Source: Pseudarcicella hirudinis | GTDB lineage: Bacteria; Bacteroidota; Bacteroidia; Cytophagales; Spirosomataceae | DNA: 64,000 nt | Reading direction: 5' to 3' | Assembly: GCF_900115665.1 (NCBI RefSeq) | Contig: NZ_FOXH01000013.1 | Location: 62,001 to 126,000 of the forward strand | Part shown: piece by piece, positions 1 to 6,681 of the stretch | Position numbering within the stretch: position 1 is the first letter of the stretch | How the letters are laid out: each line of letters opens with the position of its first letter | The notes under the pieces: generated by a model | Seen by the model: only the letters and a program-made list of their open reading frames with translations | Told to the model about the DNA's origin: nothing | Databases searched by the model: none | Program-made: the position numbers and the translations under genes

Positions 1-1
1 T

Positions 2-121
2 AATTTTATTAGAAATTTCAAAGAACAGAACTTTGGCGTTGCATTATGGAAGTATTTCCTGATTGCGGCCTTAGTATTTCTGGCTATTGAAATTGCGATT
101 GTAAGGTTTATGAAGGGATAA
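2..121 (+). CDS. C-terminal fragment of a membrane protein (BatA-like tail), 5' end outside window
   Basis: The frame is open from the window edge to a TAA at 119-121, giving 39 residues. They contain one hydrophobic helix after an LWKYF sequence and end in a short basic tail (VRFMKG). Large Bacteroidota membrane proteins with an N-terminal BatA or VWA-type region commonly end this way, with a last helix followed by a basic tail. That resemblance is my inference from a short piece. The rest of the gene lies upstream, so function cannot be fixed. A terminator-like hairpin follows about 90 bases downstream. Confidence 0.6.
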   Translation, partial: NFIRNFKEQNFGVALWKYFLIAALVFLAIEIAIVRFMKG

Positions 122-207
122 ATGACCTTAAAATTCAGAAAATCAAATAAAGTTGAATAATTGTCTGATTTTGGAAAAGGGATATCCCATTTGAAGGATA
201 TTAATGC

Positions 208-250
208 AAACGGGAATGAAGCATTTTAAGCATTCATTCCCGTTTCTATT
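208..250. terminator. bidirectional terminator between convergent genes
   Basis: A perfect 12-bp inverted repeat (208-219 with 234-245) has a 14-base loop and is flanked by A/T-rich sequence. It lies between the end of the upstream rightward gene and the stop codon of the leftward yggS-like gene, so it can serve both. Confidence 0.6.
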
Positions 251-265
251 TGATATTTTAGACAA

Positions 266-943
266 CTACTGGTAATTTCTGCTGCCAAAAATGGCAGAAC
301 CGACTCTTACCAGGGTAGCACCTTCTTCAATCGCAATCAGATAATCTCCAGACATTCCCATAGAGATTTCTTTCAGATCAATATTGTCAATTGACGAAGT
401 CTGTAGTTTCAGCTTGTCGGAAAAGATTTTCAAACCTTTAAATTCCTTTCTTATTTGCGTCTCGTCTTCTGTGTTTGAAGCCATTCCCATTACTCCGGTT
501 ATCCGGATATTTTTTAATTCGGCAAACTCCGCTGATAGAGCTAATTCAAGTGCCTCATCTTCGGAAAGTCCAAATTTCGTTTCTTCCTGAGCAATGAAGA
601 TCTGAAGCAGGCAATCAATGATCCGGTTGTGTTTCAGGGCCTGTTTATTAATTTCCTCCAAAAGCCTGAGAGAGTCCACGGAATGGATCATGCTTACAAA
701 TGAAGCCATATATTTCACTTTATTACTTTGTAAATGGCCAATTAAATGCCATTCTATATCTTTTGGCAGGATTTCCCATTTAGCTACCATCTCCTGTACT
801 TTGTTTTCACCGAAAATCCTGGCACCTGCCTCATATGCTTCCTGAAGGTCTCCGATAGGTTTGGTTTTCGTAACGGCAATTAAACGGGCATCTGAACCTG
901 ATAATTGCGTATTTATATGCGCTAAATTTTGTGCTATACTCAT
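266..943 (-). CDS. YggS family pyridoxal phosphate homeostasis protein
   Basis: The 225-residue protein has the length and fold-type III PLP barrel motifs of the YggS/PROSC/PLPBP family. The PLP lysine is Lys26 in AVTKTKP. FGENKVQE, WHLIGHLQSNK and SMGMSGDY follow, and the protein ends in the family-typical RVGSAIFG. Family members bind PLP, have no proven catalytic reaction, and help balance free PLP and amino-acid pools in the cytoplasm. The gene stands alone, facing the preceding gene across a shared terminator. A CAAATTTA box (minus-strand TANNTTTG) lies at 1022-1029 upstream, but no matching -33 element is visible. Assignment is firm; physiological role is inferred. Confidence 0.93.
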   Translation of the reverse strand: MSIAQNLAHINTQLSGSDARLIAVTKTKPIGDLQEAYEAGARIFGENKVQEMVAKWEILPKDIEWHLIGHLQSNKVKYMASFVSMIHSVDSLRLLEEINKQALKHNRIIDCLLQIFIAQEETKFGLSEDEALELALSAEFAELKNIRITGVMGMASNTEDETQIRKEFKGLKIFSDKLKLQTSSIDNIDLKEISMGMSGDYLIAIEEGATLVRVGSAIFGSRNYQ

Positions 944-1256
944 TTTGCGTTAAATTTATTTGTTGATAAGCCCGAGGGAAAGAATGATGTTTTTTCTATC
1001 AGAATCTTATTTAGTACCTGACAAATTTACTGGAAGGCACTTTTTGTTTTTGTTTTTTTCGATGAAAACTTTCAGTTTTGTTTTTTGAAAAGAAGTAAAA
1101 TTTATGCTTACCTTTCAAATCAGGTGAAAAACTGACAAGTTTTTGAATTTCTCTTCGTTCTAAAATTGATATTCATTAAGTACAATTTTGTGTATCTTTA
1201 GAATGTGAGAATACCGGAGAAAATTATTACCACACCCCCAACCCGGTTTAATAATT
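944..1256. other. intergenic region between divergent genes
   Basis: This A/T-rich spacer separates the divergent yggS-like and coiled-coil genes. It holds a possible minus-strand -7 element at 1022-1029 and T-rich runs near 1041-1060. I see no RNA gene or conserved ORF. Confidence 0.4.
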
Positions 1257-2234
1257 ATGGAGGAATACAATCCTAACAGAAAAAGTGAACGGAAACTGAA
1301 AATTGCTATTGCTGTACTTTCAGCTCTGACATTTGTTTTGGGCTTCATGTATTTTCGTGAATATCAGAGAAACCAGAAAATCGAGAGCCTTTCGTCCACT
1401 CAAAAGGATGATTTAAATCGTGCTACCGCAAAACTGGATTCGATTTCCAAGCAGCTTGATGCCAAAATCATTGAGATAAACAGATTGGGAGGAAATGTAG
1501 CAGAACTTGTAAAAGCGAAAGAGCAATTGGAAGCAGATAAAGCTTCTTTAGCCAGTTCCGAGAATTTTACGATGAAAAAATATGATCGTAAAATCAGGAA
1601 ATATGTGGCCTTGCTCGGGCAGAAAGACAAAGAATTGATTCGGCTTAGAAAAGAAAATGGTATTCTGGCAGCTAAAAATGACTCTCTGAGTAAGGAAGCT
1701 AAAAATCTGCTGGAAGGAATCGGATTTGCCCAGAAAGCCCTCAGCGATTCCGCCAACAGAAATAAGGAGTTAGTGGAAAGGTCGAGAGAAATAGAGTCAA
1801 GGAATAGAGAACTGGCAGAAAAAGTGTCACAGGCTGCCGCCCTGAAGGCTGAAAACATCAATGTTTATGCAATTTCTTCTAAAGGCAAAGAAAGTGAAGG
1901 AGGCAGTTACAGGTCTAAAAAAGTAGATAAAATCCGTGTGACTTTCTATTTGCAGGAAAATTCTCTTACCACCAAGGAGGCAAAAGTGATTTTCATGAAA
2001 ATAATTGATCCTTCGGGATTGACAGTTTCCGATATGAATACAGGTTCCGGAACATTTACTTTTAAAGGTAAGGAACAGACATTTACAGCCAGACAAAAGA
2101 TCCTTTATGATGATTCTCATCAGACGGTGGAATTCATTTATAGCAAAGGAAGTGCCTATAAAGAAGGAAGACATACGATTGAATTATATTCTGAGGGATA
2201 TTTAATTGGTGACGGAGTATTTGATGTAAGATAA
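1257..2234 (+). CDS. membrane-anchored coiled-coil protein, function unknown
   Basis: This 325-residue protein has a short basic cytoplasmic tail, one hydrophobic segment (about residues 13-33), a long Lys/Glu/Ser/Leu-rich heptad-like coiled coil (about 38-195), and a C-terminal beta-rich domain (about 200-325) ending GDGVFDVR. The topology suggests an inner-membrane anchor with the coiled coil and globular head in the periplasm. Automatic pipelines often label such proteins SMC-like because of the coiled coil, but there is no Walker motif. The C-terminal domain, with phrases such as KIRVTFYLQEN and DPSGLTVSD, is probably the conserved functional part. The gene is monocistronic, with its own terminator downstream. 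Function unknown. Confidence 0.75.
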   Translation: MEEYNPNRKSERKLKIAIAVLSALTFVLGFMYFREYQRNQKIESLSSTQKDDLNRATAKLDSISKQLDAKIIEINRLGGNVAELVKAKEQLEADKASLASSENFTMKKYDRKIRKYVALLGQKDKELIRLRKENGILAAKNDSLSKEAKNLLEGIGFAQKALSDSANRNKELVERSREIESRNRELAEKVSQAAALKAENINVYAISSKGKESEGGSYRSKKVDKIRVTFYLQENSLTTKEAKVIFMKIIDPSGLTVSDMNTGSGTFTFKGKEQTFTARQKILYDDSHQTVEFIYSKGSAYKEGRHTIELYSEGYLIGDGVFDVR

Positions 2235-2255
2235 TAATTTGTGCCGTTGCTGATT

Positions 2256-2293
2256 ACAAAGAACCAGTCGTAATAAAACGGCTGGTTCTTTGT
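2256..2293 (+). terminator. rho-independent terminator after the coiled-coil gene
   Basis: The hairpin pairs CAAAGAACCAG(T)CG with CGGCTGGTTCTTTG around an eight-base loop, with one G-U pair. It lies 22 bases after the stop codon. Confidence 0.65.
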
Positions 2294-2414
2294 GGTTAAG
2301 GGGTTTTCAGAGGAAAAACAGGCATTTCCAAGGTTGAGAAAATGAGGAAAGAGAAGAAACTCAGATTCAGGAGTGATGCAAACGCTTGATTTTCAAAAAG
2401 TTTAGCTGATGTGT

Positions 2415-2445
2415 TTTGAAAAGTAAAGTAAAATATCTACCTTTG
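2415..2445 (+). promoter_or_regulatory. Bacteroidota-type promoter of the rpsF operon
   Basis: TTTG (2415-2418) is followed after exactly 19 bases by TACCTTTG (2438-2445), matching the Bacteroidota -33/-7 consensus TTTG-N19-TANNTTTG. Transcription would start near 2450, about 60 bases before the rpsF ATG. That rules out the longer in-frame start at 2416. Confidence 0.8.
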
Positions 2446-2461
2446 CACCCCTGTATAGAAT

Positions 2462-2475
2462 CTCCCTTCGGGGAG
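2462..2475 (+). promoter_or_regulatory. cUUCGg tetraloop hairpin in the rpsF leader
   Basis: CTCCC-TTCG-GGGAG forms a 5-bp stem closed by an exceptionally stable UUCG tetraloop. It lies between the predicted transcription start and the rpsF ATG at 2509. Its place in the leader of an S6/S18 operon makes a regulatory role possible, but no match to the known S6:S18-binding motif is claimed. Confidence 0.45.
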
Positions 2476-2508
2476 GAAAGTAAAAAAATCAAAAACACAA
2501 CAATTTTT

Positions 2509-2871
2509 ATGGAATTAAAGAACTATGAAACGGTGTTCATTTTAACTCCCGTTTTGTCTGAGCAACAGACAAAGGACGCCGTTGAGAAATTCAAAAAAGT
2601 GTTGACAGATAACGCTGCTGAAATTGTTCATGAAGATGCATGGGGAATGCGCAAATTGGCTTACCCGATTCAGAACAAACACACAGGTTACTATCAGATT
2701 TTTGAATTTAAAGCGGAGCCTTCTGTGATTGCGAAACTCGAACTTGAGTATAAGCGTGACGAGAAAGTTATTCGTTTCCTGACGACTGCCCTCGATAAGC
2801 ATGCTGTACTTTACAATGAGAAGAAAAGAAAAGGTTTAGTAGGAAAAAAACAAGAAACTAAGGAGGCTTAA
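2509..2871 (+). CDS. rpsF: 30S ribosomal protein S6
   Basis: The product has 120 residues beginning MELKNYETVFILTP, the classic S6 N-terminus, with the RNA-binding KLAYPI..HTGYY segment and a basic tail. S6 binds 16S rRNA cooperatively with S18 in the platform of the small subunit. I chose ATG 2509 because family members start here and because the upstream in-frame start at 2416 falls inside the -33 promoter element. It is the first gene of the rpsF-rpsR-rplI operon, with only two bases to rpsR. The leader carries a UUCG hairpin that could contribute to control. Confidence 0.97.
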   Translation: MELKNYETVFILTPVLSEQQTKDAVEKFKKVLTDNAAEIVHEDAWGMRKLAYPIQNKHTGYYQIFEFKAEPSVIAKLELEYKRDEKVIRFLTTALDKHAVLYNEKKRKGLVGKKQETKEA

Positions 2872-2873
2872 TC

Positions 2874-3125
2874 ATGACACTCGTAAACGAACCAGTTGAT
2901 AAAAACGTTAATCGTAAAAAATATTGCCGTTTCCAGAAATCGGGCATCAAATATATCGATTATAAAAATCCTGACTTCCTTTTGAAGTTAGTTAACGAAC
3001 AAGGAAAAATCCTTCCACGCCGTATCACTGGAACTTCTTTGAAGTTTCAACGTAAAGTAGCTCAGTCTATTAAGCGTGCCAGACATTTGGCGTTGATGCC
3101 GTACGTAGCTGACGGTTTGAAATAG
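2874..3125 (+). CDS. rpsR: 30S ribosomal protein S18
   Basis: The 83-residue basic protein carries the S18 signatures: KYCRF near the N-terminus, IKYIDYKNPDFL, and the C-terminal block GKILPRRITGTSLKFQR followed by AIKRARHLALMPY-like sequence (here SIKRARHLALMPYV). S18 pairs with S6 on 16S rRNA. The N-terminal zinc-cysteine set of some S18 proteins is reduced to a single Cys. It starts two bases after the rpsF stop, consistent with translational coupling. Confidence 0.97.
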   Translation: MTLVNEPVDKNVNRKKYCRFQKSGIKYIDYKNPDFLLKLVNEQGKILPRRITGTSLKFQRKVAQSIKRARHLALMPYVADGLK

Positions 3126-3203
3126 TTGAAAGTTGATCTTTGACAGTCAGGAAGTTTGTCTTCATGACTTAAGACAGAGAACTATAAAATCTTAAGAACA
3201 AAA

Positions 3204-3647
3204 ATGGAACTCATATTAAAGACTGACATTGCAGGTCTTGGTTATAAGAATGATTTGGTAGTTGTTAAGCCAGGATATGGCCGTAACTATCTCATTCCTC
3301 AAGGTTTCGCAGTAATGGCAACACCTTCGAACAAGAAGATCCTTGCCGAAAATATCAAACAGGCAGCTCATAAAGCTGAGAAAATTAAATTAGATGCTCA
3401 GACTCTTGCTGACAGCATCGGTGATTTGACTTTGGAAATCCCTGCAAAAGTAGGTGATAGCGGAAAAATCTTCGGTCGCGTTACAAGTATCCAGATTTCT
3501 GATTCTTTGAAAGAAAAAGGCTTCGATGTAGACAGAAAGAAAATCTCTTTCGATACAGATGTTAAGACAGTTGGCGAGTATGTCGCTACACTTGATCTTC
3601 ACAAAGAAGTTAAGCATAAATTGAAGTTTAGTGTAGTCGCTGCATAA
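3204..3647 (+). CDS. rplI: 50S ribosomal protein L9
   Basis: The 147-residue protein begins MELILKTDIAGLGYKND and contains VKPGYGRNYLIPQGFA, the L9 signature that binds 23S rRNA. A charged linker helix and the C-terminal domain (GKIFGRVTS, FDVDRKKI) follow. Length is normal for bacteria. It is the last gene of the S6-S18-L9 operon, 78 bases after rpsR, and is closed by a strong terminator. L9 stabilises the L1 stalk region and limits frameshifting and ribosome collision. Confidence 0.97.
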   Translation: MELILKTDIAGLGYKNDLVVVKPGYGRNYLIPQGFAVMATPSNKKILAENIKQAAHKAEKIKLDAQTLADSIGDLTLEIPAKVGDSGKIFGRVTSIQISDSLKEKGFDVDRKKISFDTDVKTVGEYVATLDLHKEVKHKLKFSVVAA

Positions 3648-3677
3648 CTTTATGTACGTTTACTAACTTTCATGTAA

Positions 3678-3724
3678 AAAATAAACAAAGCACCCTATTT
3701 TATGGGGTGCTTTGTTTATTTTTG
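3678..3724 (+). terminator. strong rho-independent terminator of the ribosomal operon
   Basis: AAATAAACAAAGCACCC pairs perfectly with GGGTGCTTTGTTTATTT around a short A/T loop and is followed by a T run. It ends the rpsF-rpsR-rplI transcript. Confidence 0.9.
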
Positions 3725-3859
3725 TAGGATTATTTCAAGAGACCTGTTTATTTAAGTAGTTGAAGGATAGAATATTTTGTAAAAGTGTCAGTTAACGTGT
3801 CTGACGTCTTATTTGTACCTGACAAACTACTCCAACTCTCACGTATTACAATTGCAATT

Positions 3860-6544
3860 ATGTTAAAGAAGTTACTTCTTCTGATTTTAATGATTAGTTT
3901 ATCTTGTTCTCTGTATGCTCAGATAACAATTACTTATCCGGTGAGTAGACAAATTTTTCAAAGAGATGCAAATAACCAGGCGATTATAACAATTGCGGGA
4001 AGTTATGGAAAGCCGATCGATAAAGTGGAAGCTCGTTTTGTCCCGGTAAAACAGGGACAGGGAACAGATACAGACTGGCAGGTAATTAAAGCAAATCCAC
4101 TGGGAGGACTTTTCAGAGGTGCTGTTACTGTAAAAGGTGGATGGTACCGGTTAATCATCAGAGGAACTTTAGCTGGAAAAGTTGTAGATATTGATAGTGT
4201 TAAAGCCAATAATTCAGCTGCTGCAATCAGTAACAGAGTAGGAGTAGGTGAAGTATTTATTATTGCAGGACAGTCAAATGCCGGAGGTACTTATCGGACG
4301 GGAGAAGAAGCAGGGGCAGCAGATGACCGTGTAAACTGTGCTGATTTTAGTAATGTAGAACCCTCAACAAATCCGGATGGCGGGCCAAATTCGAACGGAA
4401 ACAGATTCTTTATCGGAACAGATAACATAACTTATTCTCTGGTAAATTTTTCTCAGTTAAGTAAGGATGTGATGATCGGGCCTAGGGGTTTAATTCCTTT
4501 TTATTGGGCAAATCTGGGGGATGTGCTGACAAACCGCCTGAATGTTCCGGTTATGTTTTTTAACGTAGCCTGGGCAGGTACATCTATTCAGAACTGGTAC
4601 GACAGTGCCAATGGAATTGATGCAACAAGTGATTATTCCGGACTTAAATACAGAAACGGAACCCCTTATTCAAACCTCAAAGCCATATCCCGCTATTATA
4701 CTACCAATATGGGGCTTAGGGCGATTTTATGGCTTCAGGGAGAAAATGATACCAGAAAGAAAACCCTGAAGGACGATTATAAGAAACAGCTGATTGGTTT
4801 GATTAAGAAAAGCAGGGAAGACTTCGGAAAAGATATTCCCTGGGTAATAGCAAGAACTTCATATTATAGTAACTATGTCCCTGACCTGGGAAAATGTATT
4901 GATTCAGGTGTCTGGCCGGATGTGATTGAAGCACAGAATGATGTGCTGAATGATCAGGCAGGATTAAAAAATGTATTTCCGGGTCCGGAAACTGATGATA
5001 TTGAAATTCCCCGTAAAACCGGAAGTGTTATGCAATGCGTACACTTTTCAAAAGATTATTATCCTGAACTGGCCAAACGCTGGAATGATAAATTAGCACA
5101 ACCCTGGTTTGCTACTTCTGAAAGAATCCTGCCTGATACGATTCCAACTATATCTCAGACATGTTTCTCTTCTGACAGATTGCTGCTTACTTTGCCGGCC
5201 GGATATACCAACTATGAATGGTCAAGTACAAGTACAGGATTAATCAGCACGGAAAGAACCGCTACTGTAAGTTCGGGAGAGTACATCGCAAGGGTGACGA
5301 ATAGCAATGGAAGAATTGTTCAGATTCCGAGATTTACCGTAAAAGCCAGTGCTCCACCAGAAATGCCAACCATCTCCATAAATGGTGAAACCACTTTTTG
5401 TGATGGTACAAATATTACCCTTTCATCAAGCAATGCAAGTTTGTATGAATGGAATACAGGAGACCGCGTTAAAGATCTTGCTGTTGATAAAGCAGGGGAA
5501 TATAAAGTAAGAATTGTAGATGCCAATGGGTGTCAGTCGGCTTTTTCATTACCTGTAACAACCAATGTAAAACCGCGCCCGGGGCAACCTACCGTTTCCA
5601 ATGTCGGCGCAACAACTTTCTGCGAGGATTCAAATGTAACATTGGTTTCTTCCAGCGGAGAAGGTTATCTCTGGTCTACCGGAGAAACAACCCGAAATAT
5701 TAGCACTAATAAGTCGGGGAGTTATTTCGTTCAGTTGAAAGGAACAAACGGCTGTTTATCTAAAGCCTCTAATAGTGTTCAGACGAAAGTAAATACGCTG
5801 CCATCAGCGCCGATCGTAAAAGCACTTGGTGATACAGTAATTTGTCAGGGGAAAAGCGTTGATCTTAATCTTGAAGGAGTTAATAACAATACTCCGACCT
5901 GGTTGACATTGGCAAGACAGCATACCAACTCGATTACTATATCGGATAATGATACCACTTCTGCGATAAAAAATATTAGCATCGCTGCAATTGTTACAGA
6001 TCAGAACAATTGTAACTCAAAAGCATCAAATCAATTATTGGTTTCGATCAAACCACTTCCCAAAACACCATCTATTCAAAAAATAGGAGCTTATACCATT
6101 GAAGCGAAATCTGTTACACCTGGCGTGAATTATGAATGGAAAATGGATGGCAATATTCTGCCAAATCCTGAAACTCAGATCAGAGTAATTGATCCGGGAA
6201 ATTATAGCGTTTCGGTGAAGAAAATATACAAAACTTTATCTTATGGTGATAAGGTGTGCGTATCGGCTCCAATCAGTCTGCCATTTGCTTTGCCTGAAGA
6301 TAAAGGGCTGACCATTTATCCAAACCCTTCGGGTGGATTGTTTACGGTTGAAAGCAGGTATAACTTAACGGGAGCTAAATTTACCGTTTATACCATAAGC
6401 GGAACCAAAGTGTACGAAAGTACTCCGCTTGATTTCAATGATAGACGACAAATAGATTTGAGAACTCTTGCTGAAGGAAATTATATTTTAAAAATAGAAT
6501 CAAACGTTTTAAATATTAGTAAAATCATTGTGATTGGAAGATAG
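3860..6544 (+). CDS. secreted SGNH/sialate O-acetylesterase-like protein with Ig-like repeats and T9SS sorting domain
   Basis: From ATG 3860 the protein has 894 residues. A signal peptide (1-20) precedes an Ig-like N-terminal domain (about 22-120). A catalytic domain of the sialate O-acetylesterase (SASA) type of SGNH hydrolase follows, with block I GQSNA (nucleophile Ser139), WLQGEND (291-297) and a late CVHFS giving the candidate catalytic His395. Several Ig/PKD-like repeats (about 440-790) each carry two cysteines and the pattern FC...L.S....YEW..G....GC. The last 80 residues (from IYPNPSGG) are a Por-type T9SS sorting domain. It likely removes acetyl groups from sugars at the cell surface. 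An in-frame start at 3785 would place 25 residues before the signal peptide, so it is disfavoured. Tandem paralogue downstream. Confidence 0.88.
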   Translation: MLKKLLLLILMISLSCSLYAQITITYPVSRQIFQRDANNQAIITIAGSYGKPIDKVEARFVPVKQGQGTDTDWQVIKANPLGGLFRGAVTVKGGWYRLIIRGTLAGKVVDIDSVKANNSAAAISNRVGVGEVFIIAGQSNAGGTYRTGEEAGAADDRVNCADFSNVEPSTNPDGGPNSNGNRFFIGTDNITYSLVNFSQLSKDVMIGPRGLIPFYWANLGDVLTNRLNVPVMFFNVAWAGTSIQNWYDSANGIDATSDYSGLKYRNGTPYSNLKAISRYYTTNMGLRAILWLQGENDTRKKTLKDDYKKQLIGLIKKSREDFGKDIPWVIARTSYYSNYVPDLGKCIDSGVWPDVIEAQNDVLNDQAGLKNVFPGPETDDIEIPRKTGSVMQCVHFSKDYYPELAKRWNDKLAQPWFATSERILPDTIPTISQTCFSSDRLLLTLPAGYTNYEWSSTSTGLISTERTATVSSGEYIARVTNSNGRIVQIPRFTVKASAPPEMPTISINGETTFCDGTNITLSSSNASLYEWNTGDRVKDLAVDKAGEYKVRIVDANGCQSAFSLPVTTNVKPRPGQPTVSNVGATTFCEDSNVTLVSSSGEGYLWSTGETTRNISTNKSGSYFVQLKGTNGCLSKASNSVQTKVNTLPSAPIVKALGDTVICQGKSVDLNLEGVNNNTPTWLTLARQHTNSITISDNDTTSAIKNISIAAIVTDQNNCNSKASNQLLVSIKPLPKTPSIQKIGAYTIEAKSVTPGVNYEWKMDGNILPNPETQIRVIDPGNYSVSVKKIYKTLSYGDKVCVSAPISLPFALPEDKGLTIYPNPSGGLFTVESRYNLTGAKFTVYTISGTKVYESTPLDFNDRRQIDLRTLAEGNYILKIESNVLNISKIIVIGR

Positions 6545-6681
6545 AAAAAGTCCGCCATACCGATTCTTCACTTCAATTTTATCATTAAAATTCTAACCAC
6601 ACCTGTCAATTAATAATTTTTCGTTCAAATCCCTGATTTAGTCTGATTCGGGAATATAAAAATTGAAGGAATTAAAATACA

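Noticed and set aside
1400-1861. Leftward 153-residue ORF inside the coiled-coil gene
   Set aside because: Ser/Phe/Leu-rich composition typical of an antisense shadow of a coiled-coil coding sequence.
2416-2508. In-frame N-terminal extension of rpsF
   Set aside because: It would start inside the -33 promoter element, and S6 proteins begin at the ATG at 2509.
3785-3859. Extension of the first SGNH protein
   Set aside because: It places 25 residues before a perfect signal peptide, which would block export.
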